Source of the DNA: Posidonia oceanica | Taxonomy: Eukaryota > Streptophyta > Magnoliopsida > Alismatales > Posidoniaceae | Assembly (NCBI GenBank): GCA_037176725.1 | Contig: JAZBRS010000076.1 | Span: forward strand, 115,649,001 to 115,713,000 | Reading direction: 5' to 3' | DNA length: 64,000 nt | In this document: piece by piece, positions 10,476 to 20,858 of the stretch | Numbering within the stretch: the stretch's first letter is position 1 | How the letters are laid out: every line of letters begins with the position of its first letter | Translations under genes and position numbers: made by a program | Notes under the pieces: model-generated | Told to the model about the DNA's origin: nothing | Database searches by the model: none | Seen by the model: only the letters and a program-made list of their open reading frames with translations

Positions 10476-11228
10476 ATGAGGAGAATTGGCTACAAGGAAG
10501 GCCAGGGCTTAGGCATAGAAGGAAAAGGAACGAAGGAGCCAGTAAAGGCTTGTGACAGAGAAGGGAAGGAAGGACTTGGTTTCGACCAGTTCCCCGACGG
10601 ACGACCATTACAGTGGAATCTACAAGGACATTTCACCAGTGTAGGGATCTTCGATTCGAATTCATCCCCACTGGGAAATATTATTTTGGCAAAATCAACC
10701 AAACACACTCTCCAAAGTGCAGAGGACACATCTGACGAAAACATTTCTGGCTTATTCCAAACACTTGACTTGCCAGTAGAGCCTCACGAAGGTCAGACTG
10801 CAAGGGAGTTAACAGCAGAGCCTCATGAAGGCCAGACTATAGTAGCAGAGCCTCACGAAGGTCAGACTGCAATAGAGTTGCCAGCAGAGCCTCACGAAGG
10901 TCAGACTGCAACATCGCCGCCACCACTGTTAGGCGCATTGGCTCCCGAACCTCCGGACAAGCCACCTCTTTCTTCTTCTCCCACTTCTTTCGGCACCGCC
11001 GCTTCCAAGTCTCCACTTCCTCTAGCTCCGAACATCTCTTCCTCTTTGGAGCAACTAATGGGGCAAAGTCTACGCAAGTCACAACGACTCGTAGATAGGG
11101 TTCGCTACCTAACGGCGAATCTCTCTAAAGGTCTGTGGCCTCAAAGGCTTGAAATTGACCCTAACCCAAGGACAGATCATGAGCTTTTCGAAGATGGTGG
11201 GAACGTTGACAATGACGAGCCCACCTAG
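10476..11228 (+). pseudogene. Element 1 pol fragment: G-patch domain and repeat-rich linker
   Basis: A 250-codon frame. Residues ~3-36 form a G-patch: IGYKEGQGLG, a Gly-rich turn, then EPVKA and GLGF, the classic glycine spacing. In Tat/Ogre-type elements such a domain lies between protease and RT, as in elements 2 and 3 here (53670 and 40600). G-patch modules bind nucleic acid; the betaretroviral one lies directly after protease. Residues ~98-145 contain four EPHEGQT repeats, followed by a Ser/Pro-rich linker. The frame ends at TAG 11226; the RT continues in the next frame, so a frameshift (or a lost splice) separates them. Confidence 0.65.
10770..10914 (+). repeat. Imperfect tandem repeat encoding AEPHEGQTA, 4 copies
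   Basis: Four imperfect copies of a unit encoding (A/V)EPHEGQT at about 10779, 10817, 10849 and 10884, with spacers of 3-5 residues. The copies are 33-39 bp apart, multiples of three, so the repeat evolved in frame. It sits in the protease-RT linker. Confidence 0.8.
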
Positions 11229-11724
11229 AAAGGCTCCTACCTCTACTGATGGAGGTACCTCTAGGGGCATTCCCCTGGATTCTGTAAATAAAACTTTATT
11301 TAATTCTGCATCGTTTTCACTTCCTAGGAATAACAGTGATTTACTTTCTATTTTCAACAAGGGAGAGGATCACCAAGTTAGCTCTAGCAGTTTGCGGTCA
11401 ACTTCGACCACCACTTCCAAAACTGTGCGCGTGTGTCAATACACGGAGGCAATGCCTCAGGAGCTAGCTACTGCTAACATGGTCTTCCTAGTAGAAGAAT
11501 TTGAGCGGTTTGGGAAGTGCACGGGAATAGAGGCATACGAGCTGGTCAGCTGCAGTAATGATGAAGAGTGTCATGAGGCCGACTCAGATCTCCTTAAGCA
11601 CCTCATGGACAAATACGATGAGCAAACAAAGGCAGCCGAAGAAGAGACCGTGGAGGTCAACCTAGGGACTGCAGAAGAGCCAAAACCCATACTCATAAGT
11701 GCAAGCTTGAGCCCAAAAGAGTAG
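11229..11724 (+). pseudogene. Element 1 pre-RT linker, acidic
   Basis: Frame shared with the downstream RT (open from 11149), ending at TAG 11722-11724, six bases before the RT ORF. The segment is Ser/Thr-rich, then acidic (EECHEADSD, EEETVEVNLG). The motif EVNLGTAEEPKPILISASL just before RT corresponds to EVV.IGTAEEVREV.IS in elements 2 and 3, supporting the homology. The stop is a single in-frame nonsense codon. Confidence 0.6.
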
Positions 11725-11730
11725 GAGGAA

Positions 11731-12736
11731 ATGGTGCAAATCTTGAGGGAGTTTGTGGATGTACTAGCTTTCAAGTATGAAGACATGCCAGGCCTACAAT
11801 CAGCTCTAGTGGAACACCTGCTTCCACTAAACTCTGGAGCCAAACCCGTCAAGCAGAAATTGAGGCGATTAAGGCCGGAACTCGCACTTAAAGTCAAAGA
11901 AGAAATTGACAAGCTCCATAAAGCAAAGTTTATCAAAGTGGTGGTGTACCCCAGTTGGGTCTCAAACATAGTGCCAGTAGCCAATAAGGACGGAAGAGTT
12001 CGAGTTTGCATTAACTATCGCAACCTCAACGCCGCCTGTCCCAAAGATGACTTCCCTTTGCCACATATTAACTTGCTAGTGGACATTACAGTGGGATTTG
12101 AGATGCTATCTTTCATGGATGGTTTCTCCGGTTACAACCAGATCAAGCTAGCAGAGGAAGACCAAGAGAAGACATCGTTCATCACACCATGGGGGACATA
12201 CTGCTTTGTAGTCATGCCGTTCTGTCTCAAGAACACCGGTGCAACATATAAGAGAGCAATGATGGCTATCTTCCACGACATGATGCATGATTGCATGGAG
12301 GTGTACGTCGATGACATCTTGGTCAAATCAAAGACAAGGGAAGGGCACTTCGAAGCACTAAGAAGGGTACTGAGCAGAGCAAGGCAGTATCAATTGAAAA
12401 TGAACCTGAAGAAGTGCGTGTTTAGAGTAACAGCCGGAAAGCTACTGGGCTTCATCATCAGCAAAAGAGGAATTGAGATAGACCCACAGAAGGCTAGAGC
12501 AATAGCACAAATGCCCCCTCCCCGAAACATAAAAGAGCTCAGAGGACTCATTGGTAGCTTGCAATTCATCAGAAGATTCATTTCGCAACATACCGACCGA
12601 TGTAAGCCGTTCTATGAGCTATTAAAAGAAAGAAGGGAATTTGCTTGGGATGAGAGGTGCCAGAAGGCCTTTGATAAGCTCATCATGAGCCCTCCGGCCT
12701 TATCAGCACTTGTATCAAGGAAGCCTTTGTTGCTCT
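11731..12736 (+). pseudogene. Element 1 reverse transcriptase (Tat-type gypsy), interrupted
   Basis: RVT_1-type polymerase. Visible blocks in order: PVKQKLRRLRP, VRVCINYRNLNAACPKDDFP, SFMDGFSGYNQIKL, TSFITPWGTYCF, and catalytic YVDD at 12304-12315, then KCVF and GLIGSLQFIRRFI leading into the RNase H connection. The frame is open to the copia insertion at 12737 and continues after it at 22068. A lesion is visible: GLKNTGA is preceded by FC where related copies have FG. Family call rests on motif order and on similarity to the RTs at 55.6 kb and 38 kb; it is a separate lineage from those two. Confidence 0.85.
12732..12736. repeat. Target-site duplication GCTCT, left copy (copia)
   Basis: GCTCT immediately precedes the LTR start at 12737 and is repeated at 22063-22067 immediately after the other LTR. 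Confidence 0.9.
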
Positions 12737-13957
12737 TGTTAGGATCGAGAGGCAACTCTAGAGGGGGGGTGAATAGAGTATTTTAAATTTAAACAGAATT
12801 TTAACCAATTTTAACAGATCAATAGGTAATATTCAAAATGAAAGATATAAGAAGAACAATTTGAATAATTACTACTACAATCACAGAAAGGGAAGAGAGG
12901 CAATGATAATAGACATAGTATATATAGTGGTTCAGCCAACCCAGCCTAGTCCACTCCCAGATCTCCTCTGGAGTTCCCTTAATCTTTATCAAATAATACA
13001 ATACTTACTTGATGAAGAATACCTCCTTTGCAAACACTAGCAGAGCTCTTCTCACAGCCCGAGAAGGATGTTCTTTGTTTACAGTAAACTAAGTAGTACC
13101 CCTTTTTGATCTCTTGATGAAACTTTCACAAGATGCAGCCTTTTGGGATGTTTTGGGAGTATTCTCACTAGTATGGAACTTGTAGCTTAGGAAAGGAGTA
13201 GTACACAGGCTAGTTGATGGTAGGTGCCTTTGGTGGGTCCTAAACGGTCCTATTTATAGATAAAACATGGCCCAAGTCTATGTCTAATGGCTAGCTCAAC
13301 GTTAACAAACGGCTAGTATAAAACGGTATACCGAAATGAATCGGTTGACCGAAAATCTCCAACTTTCGACTAAATCGGTATTCCGGAATGAAACGGTGTT
13401 CCGATATTAATCTGAGCTGTAGACAAGTACTACCGGTGTTCCGATGGATTTCGGAGCTAACGATCCTTATTTCAGGTAACGGTATTCCGTTATAAAATGG
13501 TGTTCTGTTTTTGTCCAACGGTCTTAATTAAATGATATTTTTGCTAATTAACCTTCTACCTAGTGGAACGGTATACCGGTGAAAATTGGTTTTCTATTTC
13601 TAACCCAACTTCTAAACTTTGAGGTTGTTCTAAGTGTAATCCCAGGTTTAGGTAAGGGTGATATCCCAACTATTTTTGGGATTTTCTTGGAGATCCGTTA
13701 CATCCTTTCTTAGAGTATACTGATAAAGAAATATACACAAAATTACAACATAAACACATTTTGACTTGATCTCTCTTCTTGTCCTTGTGTAGTCTCTAAT
13801 GTAGAAATTTCTTCTGCATTCCATGCTATACTTGATATTCTTCAATGATTGACTTTTCTCAGATAATCCACCTATCTTAAAAATCAGCTAAATAATAATC
13901 TCAAGTAATATCAATTTGTTATCATCAAAATTCACATATCATAGTTATTTTTCATCA
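12737..13957 (-). repeat. Copia 3' LTR (left)
   Basis: Starts TGTTAGGATCGAGAGGC on the + strand and ends TTTTTCATCA at 13957; 1221 bp. Closely matches the right LTR (1204 bp) with small indels and scattered substitutions. It contains dispersed CGGTATACCG and CGGTATTCCG motifs (13324-13580). Confidence 0.9.
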
Positions 13958-13971
13958 ATCTCCCCCTTTTT
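13958..13971 (-). promoter_or_regulatory. Copia polypurine tract
   Basis: On the minus strand AAAAAGGGGGAGAT directly abuts the 3' LTR. It primes plus-strand DNA synthesis. Confidence 0.85.
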
Positions 13972-14351
13972 GATGATGACAAAAACTAAACATAAACATA
14001 TTCATTTCTTTTATCCTTTGACAGTAATCAATATTGATGACGTAATAAACATGTGAATAAATTTTCAATGTTGATTGAAATGCTCCCCCTTACTATAAGC
14101 CTAGATAAGTATATATATGCTCCCCCTTATTATAGGCTTTAAATCAAATATGTGATGATGATTTCTCCCCCTTTTTGTCATAATACAAAAAGAAATACGA
14201 TAATAATATATTTAGAAGCAAGATTTGAAAAAGAAAAGAAGCTACCAAGATTTGGATCTTAAGCACATAAACAAGTCCAAAAAGACATAGTGTTTAAGAT
14301 TTGTTACATATCTCAGAAAAAAAACATAGTAAAGATATACAAAAGTTCCAA
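13972..14351 (-). other. Copia 3' untranslated region with extra PPT-like tracts
   Basis: No ORF. Further CTCCCCCTT tracts at 14082-14090, 14119-14128 and 14164-14176 (GGGGGAG on the minus strand) repeat the core of the PPT. The first two are embedded in a duplicated segment with TATAAGCCT / TATAGGCTT. Confidence 0.7.
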
Positions 14352-15434
14352 CTACTGGTTGGATGGAGGAGGCAGATGTCCATGAAGATATTGCATTACT
14401 TCTGAGTGCTGATCGTCCATCTTCTTTTCCATTCTCATTTGCCAATCATCGACACTGCTTTGCCAAATAGTGCTTTGGAGTTTTAATTCTTCTATCTCTT
14501 TTCTTATCTTTCCAAATTCTTCTTGGTTGTCCTCTTCTTCTTCTTTAGAACTCTCAACTTGAGGTATTTGAGAGCTAGAGGAAGATGGACGAGTACTCTT
14601 GAGAGCTCTTGCTCTTTCCAATGCATTCTCCATTCTTACTATGGAGACCTCATCTATAGGATGGGCCCTAATGGGAAGGTTTGGTTCATTTTCTAGTGGG
14701 ACACCAAAGTAGATAAAGAGATATGTGAGAAGGGGTCCATAAAAGAGTTTGGTTTTGATATGTGTCATATGATGAATTATGACACAAGCCCAATTAACAG
14801 GAATATATTTAATTACGGCATATACAACTTTGCAAGTCATGCTACTCAATTCATCGAAGTCTCCATTCTTTTGAATAACATTTGCTGCTAGAATATATGT
14901 AATAATCCTAGATGTTTTGGATAACTGGTTTATTTTATTCGGTATAAAAGTACTCTTTTTGTTTTGGGAAATGGTTTTATTTATTTCTAGATAGCTAATA
15001 CCTAATTCCTCTACAGATAATGTGATGTCTATGCCTAAGGAAGGAATTTTTAGTAGTTGACCTATGAGGACTTCATCAAATGTCATTTCTATTCCTAGAA
15101 GATATGAATCATAAGTATCAGCTGATATTAGGAGGTTGGCATAGAACTCAGACACTAGGTGTGAATAATACTTATTGTCGCCCATAGATGCTAAAAATGG
15201 AGATAGAGATTGGACATCAAACAGAGATCGTATGTCACCCAAGGATTGGAAGCTTATTCTTCTGCCGGTGAGGACCTCTTGGTTGGCAAATCTCTCTTGG
15301 TGGGATTTCATAGCTTCTTCATCTATGAAGTGGAGGAACTTGTTGTCGTGGGTGTGATCGTCATCGGAGGAGTTGCTGGCGGCGGACGGAATCTTCCTCT
15401 TGGACTTCTGTGCTTGGCTTTTCTTTGGCGCCAT
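14352..15434 (-). CDS. Copia extra ORF, env-like / putative plant transposon protein domain
   Basis: A 360-codon intact frame starting at ATG 15434 (an in-frame TTG lies 12 codons upstream). The N-terminus is basic and Ser-rich (MAPKKSQAQKSKRK). The middle carries a globular region with EFYANL, then FDEVLIGQLLKIP and INWAC-like PVNWACVIIHHM, resembling the putative plant transposon protein domain of retrotransposon-linked ORFs. The C-terminus is acidic (SSKEEEEDNQEEFG) with a predicted coiled coil (IRKEIEELKLQS) and a Met/Gln-rich end. No obvious signal peptide or strong transmembrane helix is visible, so an envelope role is by position only. It is the only unbroken frame in this element. Confidence 0.65.
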   Translation of the reverse strand: MAPKKSQAQKSKRKIPSAASNSSDDDHTHDNKFLHFIDEEAMKSHQERFANQEVLTGRRISFQSLGDIRSLFDVQSLSPFLASMGDNKYYSHLVSEFYANLLISADTYDSYLLGIEMTFDEVLIGQLLKIPSLGIDITLSVEELGISYLEINKTISQNKKSTFIPNKINQLSKTSRIITYILAANVIQKNGDFDELSSMTCKVVYAVIKYIPVNWACVIIHHMTHIKTKLFYGPLLTYLFIYFGVPLENEPNLPIRAHPIDEVSIVRMENALERARALKSTRPSSSSSQIPQVESSKEEEEDNQEEFGKIRKEIEELKLQSTIWQSSVDDWQMRMEKKMDDQHSEVMQYLHGHLPPPSNQ

Positions 15435-15659
15435 TGGAAGATGAGGAGAAGTGGGAGGAGGAACCGACAAACAGGGAGGAGATGACGGAGAGGCGTCGAA
15501 GGCTGGAGAGGTGACGCGAACGGTGAGGCACCGGAGGCCGGAGAGGGGACGACGATCGGTGAGGAATCGCGAGGGTTTATGGTGAGTTAGGGTGGCATGC
15601 CGGCCAAAAACGGAAGTGGCATTATTTATAGAAATGGTTCGAAATCTAGGGTTTTCAAC

Positions 15660-16190
15660 AAAAAAAATGATTTTAAAATGAAAACGGTAAACCGGTCCTA
15701 ATTGAACTTCCGAATCAGGGAATTTCGGAAAACCGGTTCATATCGGTTTACCGAAGAAAATACAAATAATTGTCGATTAAATTCAAAAACGGTACACCGG
15801 TCATAATTGAATTTCCGAATCAGGGAATTTCAGAAAACCGGTAAATATCTGTTCATTGAAAGAACTGCAGGTTTTTTTGTTTTTCTGCACAATCATTACA
15901 CCGGACGAAAAAGAACTTCCAAATCAAGGATTTTCGGAAAACCAGCCAAAATTGATCTTCTGAAACTGGGATTTTCAGAAAATCGGTCAAAAATGATCTT
16001 TCGAATCAGGGATTTTTGGAAAACTAGTCAAAAATGATCTTCTGAATCAGGGATTTTCGAAAAATCGGTAAAAAATGATCTTCCGAATCAGGGATTTTCG
16101 GAAAACTGGACAAAAACGGTGCCACAAAAATTTGACAAATTTATATAAAGATCGGAAAACCGATTAATTTCGGTATACCGATTTTGATTT
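15660..16190 (-). repeat. 41-bp tandem hairpin repeats between copia pol and the extra ORF
   Basis: Five units start at 15917, 15958, 15999, 16040 and 16081, exactly 41 bp apart, each with TTCCGAATCAGGGATTTTC followed by GGAAAACCGG or variants. The arms TTCCGAA and TTCGGAA are complementary around an 8-base loop. Two more degenerate units lie near 15704 and 15806, with GGTAAACCGG-like words between them. Confidence 0.85.
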
Positions 16191-16205
16191 CTAAGAAAAA
16201 ATAAT

Positions 16206-17699
16206 TTAATTTAGTTCACCTATCTTGCATATATCTAGATGTCTTCTAATTTTTATAAATTGTGATTCATCAAGTGGTTTTGTAAAGATATCAGCTAGTT
16301 GTTCAGATGTAGAGATAAATTCTAATTTTATATTATTGTTTGCAACATGATCTCTCAGAAAATGGTGTCTTACTTCAATGTGTTTGGTTCTTGAATGGTT
16401 TATTGGATTTTTAGAAAGATTTATTGCACTTGTATTATCACACATTATGGGTGTTGTGTTGAATATTAAGTCAAAATCTTTTAATGTTTGTTTCATCCAC
16501 AATATTTGGGCACAGCAGCATCCAACTGCTATATATTCTGCCTCAGTAGTGGAAAGGGCAACACTATTTTGTTTCTTACTGAACCACGAAACTAAAGAAT
16601 GTCCTAAAAATTGACATGTTCCACTAATGCTCTTTCTATCAGTTTTGCATCCAACATAATCAGCATCACTATAACCTATTAATTCTAAGTTTGTATTTTT
16701 AGGATAAAATAGACCTAAATCTATAGTTCCATGTAGATATCGAAATATTCTCTTAACTGCAATCAAATGAGATTCCTTTGGTACAGCTTGATATCTGGCA
16801 CAAAGACATACACTAAACATGATATCTGGTCTACTAGCAGTTAAATAAAGTAAAGAACCTATCATGCCTCTAAACATCTTTTGGTCTATATTTTTCCCAT
16901 TTTCATCCTTTTCTAACTTGGTATTTGTGCTCATGGGTGTTTTAGCATCTTTTGAATTTTCCATTCCAAATCTTTTCAATAATTCTTTGGTATATTTTTC
17001 TTGGTAGATAAATATTCCTTCATTCATTTGCTTTACTTGAAATCCAAGAAAATAATTTAATTCTCCCATCATGCTCATCTCAAATTCTTTTTGCATAATG
17101 TTAGAGAATTCTTCATACGGATCTTCATTGGTTGATCCAAAAATGATATCATCAACATAGATTTGGATTAATAGAATACCTTTTTCATTTTTCTTGATAA
17201 ATAATCTTGTGTCAGCAATTCCAATAACAAAGTCTTTTTCAATCAAAAATTTCTTTAACCTATCATACCAAGCTCTAGGAGCTTGTTTTAGACCATAGAG
17301 AGCTTTGTTTAATTTGAATACATGATCTATATAAACTTTATGTTCAAATCCGGGAGGTTGTTTCACATATAATTCTTCCTCAATTACCCCATTTAGAAAG
17401 GCACTTTTAACATCCATTTGATATAACTTGAAGTTCATTGAACTTGCATAGGCTAATAACATCCTTATTAATTCTAATCTGGCTACAGGGGCATAAGTTA
17501 CATCAAAGTCGATTCCTTTTTCTTGATTGTATCCTTGTGCCACTAACCTAGCCTTATTTTTAACTATGTTTCCAAATTCATCTAACTTATTTCTATATAT
17601 CCATTTTGTTCCAATAATTTGATGATATTTGGGGTTTGGAACTAATTCCCAAACATTGTTTCGATTGAATTGATTTAATTCTTCATTCATAACAATCAT
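16206..17699 (-). pseudogene. Copia reverse transcriptase and RNase H
   Basis: RVT_2-type RT: NNVWELVPNP at the start, GTKWIYRNK, KARLVAQGYNQEKGIDF, TYAPVARLELIR, DVKSAFLNG, LYVKQPPGFE, LNKALYGLKQAPRAWY, and catalytic YVDD at 17159-17148. RNase H follows: YSDADYVGC, SISGTCQFLG, SLVSWFSKKQNSVALSTTEAEY, and ADIFTKPL at the end. Ends at TAA 16206-16208. This 497-codon segment is undamaged; it is separated from the integrase part by a single stop (TGA, 17700-17702) where the family normally has a Trp codon, so the full pol frame is broken once here. Confidence 0.9.
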
Positions 17700-19225
17700 T
17701 CAAAATTCATCTTTGCAAGCCTCATTTATAATCTTGGGCTCAATAGATGAGATGAATGCATATGTGGCACATTCGTGATCTAATTTGGATATGGTTAATA
17801 TTCCTTTGGAGATTTCTCCTAGGATTTGTTCTTTAGGATAACCTTGAATGAATTGCCAGTTAAAAGAGTTATTTTTAACTTCTTCGAATTTACTTAAGTT
17901 TTTATTGTTTTCAAGTTTTCTTACTTGATTTTCATGATCATTTTCTAGATTTATGATTTTGTTGTAACTTTCATCAAAGTTTACATGCATTGACTCTTCA
18001 ATAGTGAGTGTTCTTTTATTGTATATTTTATATGCTTTGCTTCTAGAGGAATATCCAAGAAATATTCCTTCATCAGATTTGGGATCAAATTTATCCAAAT
18101 TATCTTTGGTGTTTAAGATAAAGTATTTGCAACCGAAAACTTTGAAATATGAAATTCGTGGAGTCTTACAAAACCAAAGCTCAAAAGGAGTTTTATTTAA
18201 AACTGGTCTAAGTAAAACTCTATTTAAAATATAACATGCTGTATTGACAGCTTCGGCCCAGAAATGCTTAGGTAAATTGTTTTCACAAAGCATTGTTCTA
18301 GCCATTTCGTGTAATGTACGATTTTTCCTTTCAACAACCCCATTTTGTTGGAGAGTTCTAGGAAAAGAGAAATTATGTTGAAAACCGTTTTCTTCACAAA
18401 AATTTCAAAAACTTCATTCTCAAATTCTCCTCCATGGTCACTTCTTATTTTAATAATACTTAGCCCTTTTTCATTTTGAACCATTTTACAAAACTTTCGA
18501 AATTCAGAGAATACATCATTTTTATTCGTTCAAAACAATACCCATGTGAATCTCGAGAAATCATCTACCTAAACAAAAGCATACCTTTTTCCTCCTACAC
18601 TCAAGATTCTACTAGGACCAAATAAATCGATATGAATGAGTTCCAGAGGTTTAGTTGTAGAAATCATTTCTTTTGTTTTGAAAGAGGATTTTATTTGCTT
18701 TCCATATTGACAAGCATCACATAATCTGTCCTTTTTGAAATCAATTTTTGGTAAACCATTAATGAAATCACCTTTAGATAATTTAGATAATTGTCTCATA
18801 TTGGCATGACCGAGTCTTCTATGCCATAACCAAGCATCATCATTTGTAGAAGCGACATATGATATTGTTTTATAGGAAACTTTAATTTTATACACATTAT
18901 GCTTTCTATTTCTAGTAAATATTATTTGATTTGAAGTTGATTCAAAATTAGTGCATTCCTTTTTATCAAATAAAACTTTGTAACCAATATCACATAATTG
19001 ACTAATGCCAATTAAATTATGTTTTAAGCCATCAACTAACAGAACATTTTCAATAGAGGGATTTTCAGGATTACCTACATTTCTTATCCCGATAATTTTC
19101 CCTTTGGCATTATCTCCAAATGTAACTGTTCCTTCATCTTTGGACTTAAGAGTGCTTAAGAGATTATGATCTCCGATCATGTGACAAGAGCAACCATTAT
19201 CCAAAATCCATTTTGAGTTCATCAT
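17700..19225 (-). pseudogene. Copia protease, GAG-pre-integrase and integrase, broken
   Basis: Protease-like start WILDNGCSCHM (19213-19181), where the catalytic motif reads D-N-G instead of the usual D-S-G. The GAG-pre-integrase zinc region has WLWHRRLGHANM and CDACQYGK. The integrase core has IHIDLFGPS (about 18630), IRSDHGGEF (about 18450) and NGVVERKNRTLHEMARTML (about 18340-18290), giving D, D and E. Damage clusters at 18340-18570 with several stops and a frameshift. After the core, residues resemble the copia-specific C-terminal region (FGCKYFILN, FDPKSDEGIFLGYS). Confidence 0.85.
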
Positions 19226-19260
19226 GCTCCTACATTAAAGGATAACAAAGCTTTAGGAAC

Positions 19261-20795
19261 CTACATTTTGGTAGGACGAAATCTACTGTTTCTAAATCTA
19301 TCCCTCTCTACCCACTTAGATGGATTTGGTTTCTTTATCACAAATATGTATTTTTCATGTGTTGTTTCTCTAATAAATCCATTTTTGTATGGTTTCTCCT
19401 TGAAAGAGGAATAACCAATACCTTGCTTATACATTGAGGATCTTTGGTTAGATAATAGTAGGTCTAGAGTTTGCTTTCCTTTTGTAAATTTTACAACAGT
19501 GTTATAGAGATCATTACTCTTATTTTTCAAGATTTTTATATCCTTTTCTAAATATGAAATCTTGTATCTCATATGTTTTACCTCCATATTTAATTCTATA
19601 TTCTTAAGATTTAGATTTTCATTTTCAGATAACAGTTTTTCTCCTTCATTTATTAGAGTATCATTCTTCTTTGTTAAATCATTATTTTGTTGATTTAGAA
19701 GTTTTGATGATGATTTTAGGTTTTTATTTTTTTCATATAAGTCATTAAAGGCTTCAAGAAGTTCTTCCATGTCATCACTTTGGGAGATAGGCAATCTTCT
19801 TGTGCTATGAAACACATGTTTGCCTTTCCAGAATCAGAGGATGGTTCTTCATCAGAGGAAGAATCCGTCTCATCCCATGTGGCTTGGAGAGCCTTTTTCT
19901 TAGGCCTTCTATTTTCATTTCTAAAATTCTTTATTTTAAGCAAGGGGCAATGTCTCTTGAGATGTCCTGGTTTGTTACAGTTAAATCGCAAAGGTGCTTC
20001 TTCTTGCTCATTAAATCTTCCTTTTCTTGAGAATTTTTTATTTCTTATAAATCGTTTGAATTTTCTAGTAAGATGAGCTATTTCATCATCATCTTCACTT
20101 TCAGTTTCTGAATTTGTGGTTGTTTTTAGTGCAATTATCTTTTTGCTTAGTTGTTTATCATTTTCTTTTTCTTGCATTTGAACTTCATATGAGGTTAAAT
20201 TTCCAATTAAACTTTCCAAGGCATAAGTGGATAGATCTTTTGCTTCTTCTATAGCAGTAGTTTTCTTTTCCCATTCAGGGGTTAAAGATCTTAACACTTT
20301 TCTGACTAAATCACATTGAGGATAAGTTTTTCCTAGAGATTAAAGAGAGTTTGTGATATCACAGAGTCTAGTAAACATTTCTCCTATAGGCTCATTTGGT
20401 TTCATTTTAAAAAGTTCATATTTATGTACAAGCATATTGATTTTTGTTTCCTTAACTTGGTTGGTCCCTTCATGGGTTACTTCAAGATTATGCCGTGCTT
20501 CTTGTGCGGTTGTACAATTTGATATTTTATTAAATTGTTCATGATTTACAGCACAAAAAATTATATTAAGCCCTTTTGCATCTAAGATGGCTAATCTCTC
20601 ATCTTCTTCATTCCAGTCTTTATATAGTTTTTCATTTTTAGGAAATCCATTAATTGTTATATCCCATAATTTGAAGTTTGTTGATTTTAAATATATTATC
20701 ATTCTACATTTCCAATAGGTGTAGTTGTTTCCATCAAAAAATGGAGGTCTGTTAATGCTTTGACCCTCAATTGTATTATTACTGTTGAAGGCCAT
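19261..20795 (-). pseudogene. Copia gag
   Basis: Starts at ATG 20795. The UBN2-type capsid region has RPPFFDGNNYTYWKCRM, ILDAKGLNIIF and HKYELFKMKPNE. A stop lies at 20340. The nucleocapsid region has NCNKPGHLKRHC, a CCHC knuckle in which the first cysteine is replaced by Arg. A frameshift at about 19720-19815 moves into a long Asn/Lys/Leu coiled coil (ENLNLKNIELNMEVKH). The frame ends at 19261. Gag forms the particle and binds genomic RNA; this copy cannot make an intact protein. Confidence 0.85.
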
Positions 20796-20844
20796 TTTTC
20801 TTAGTCTAAAAAAGATTGTTAGATCTTAACTTCTAGACAACCTT

Positions 20845-20856
20845 GCTCTGATACCA
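20845..20856 (-). promoter_or_regulatory. Copia primer binding site (tRNA-iMet)
   Basis: The minus strand reads TGGTATCAGAGC two bases after the 5' LTR end, complementary to the 3' end of plant initiator tRNA-Met. Confidence 0.93.
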
Positions 20857-20858
20857 AT

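Noticed and set aside
14352..15434. A host gene on the minus strand
   Set aside because: It lies between the copia RNase H and PPT, inside both LTRs and the target duplication, so it belongs to the element.
20845..20856. Integrated pararetrovirus, which also uses tRNA-Met
   Set aside because: The site adjoins a 1.2 kb LTR with integrase-RT-RNase H order and target duplications, features of copia elements and not of caulimovirids.
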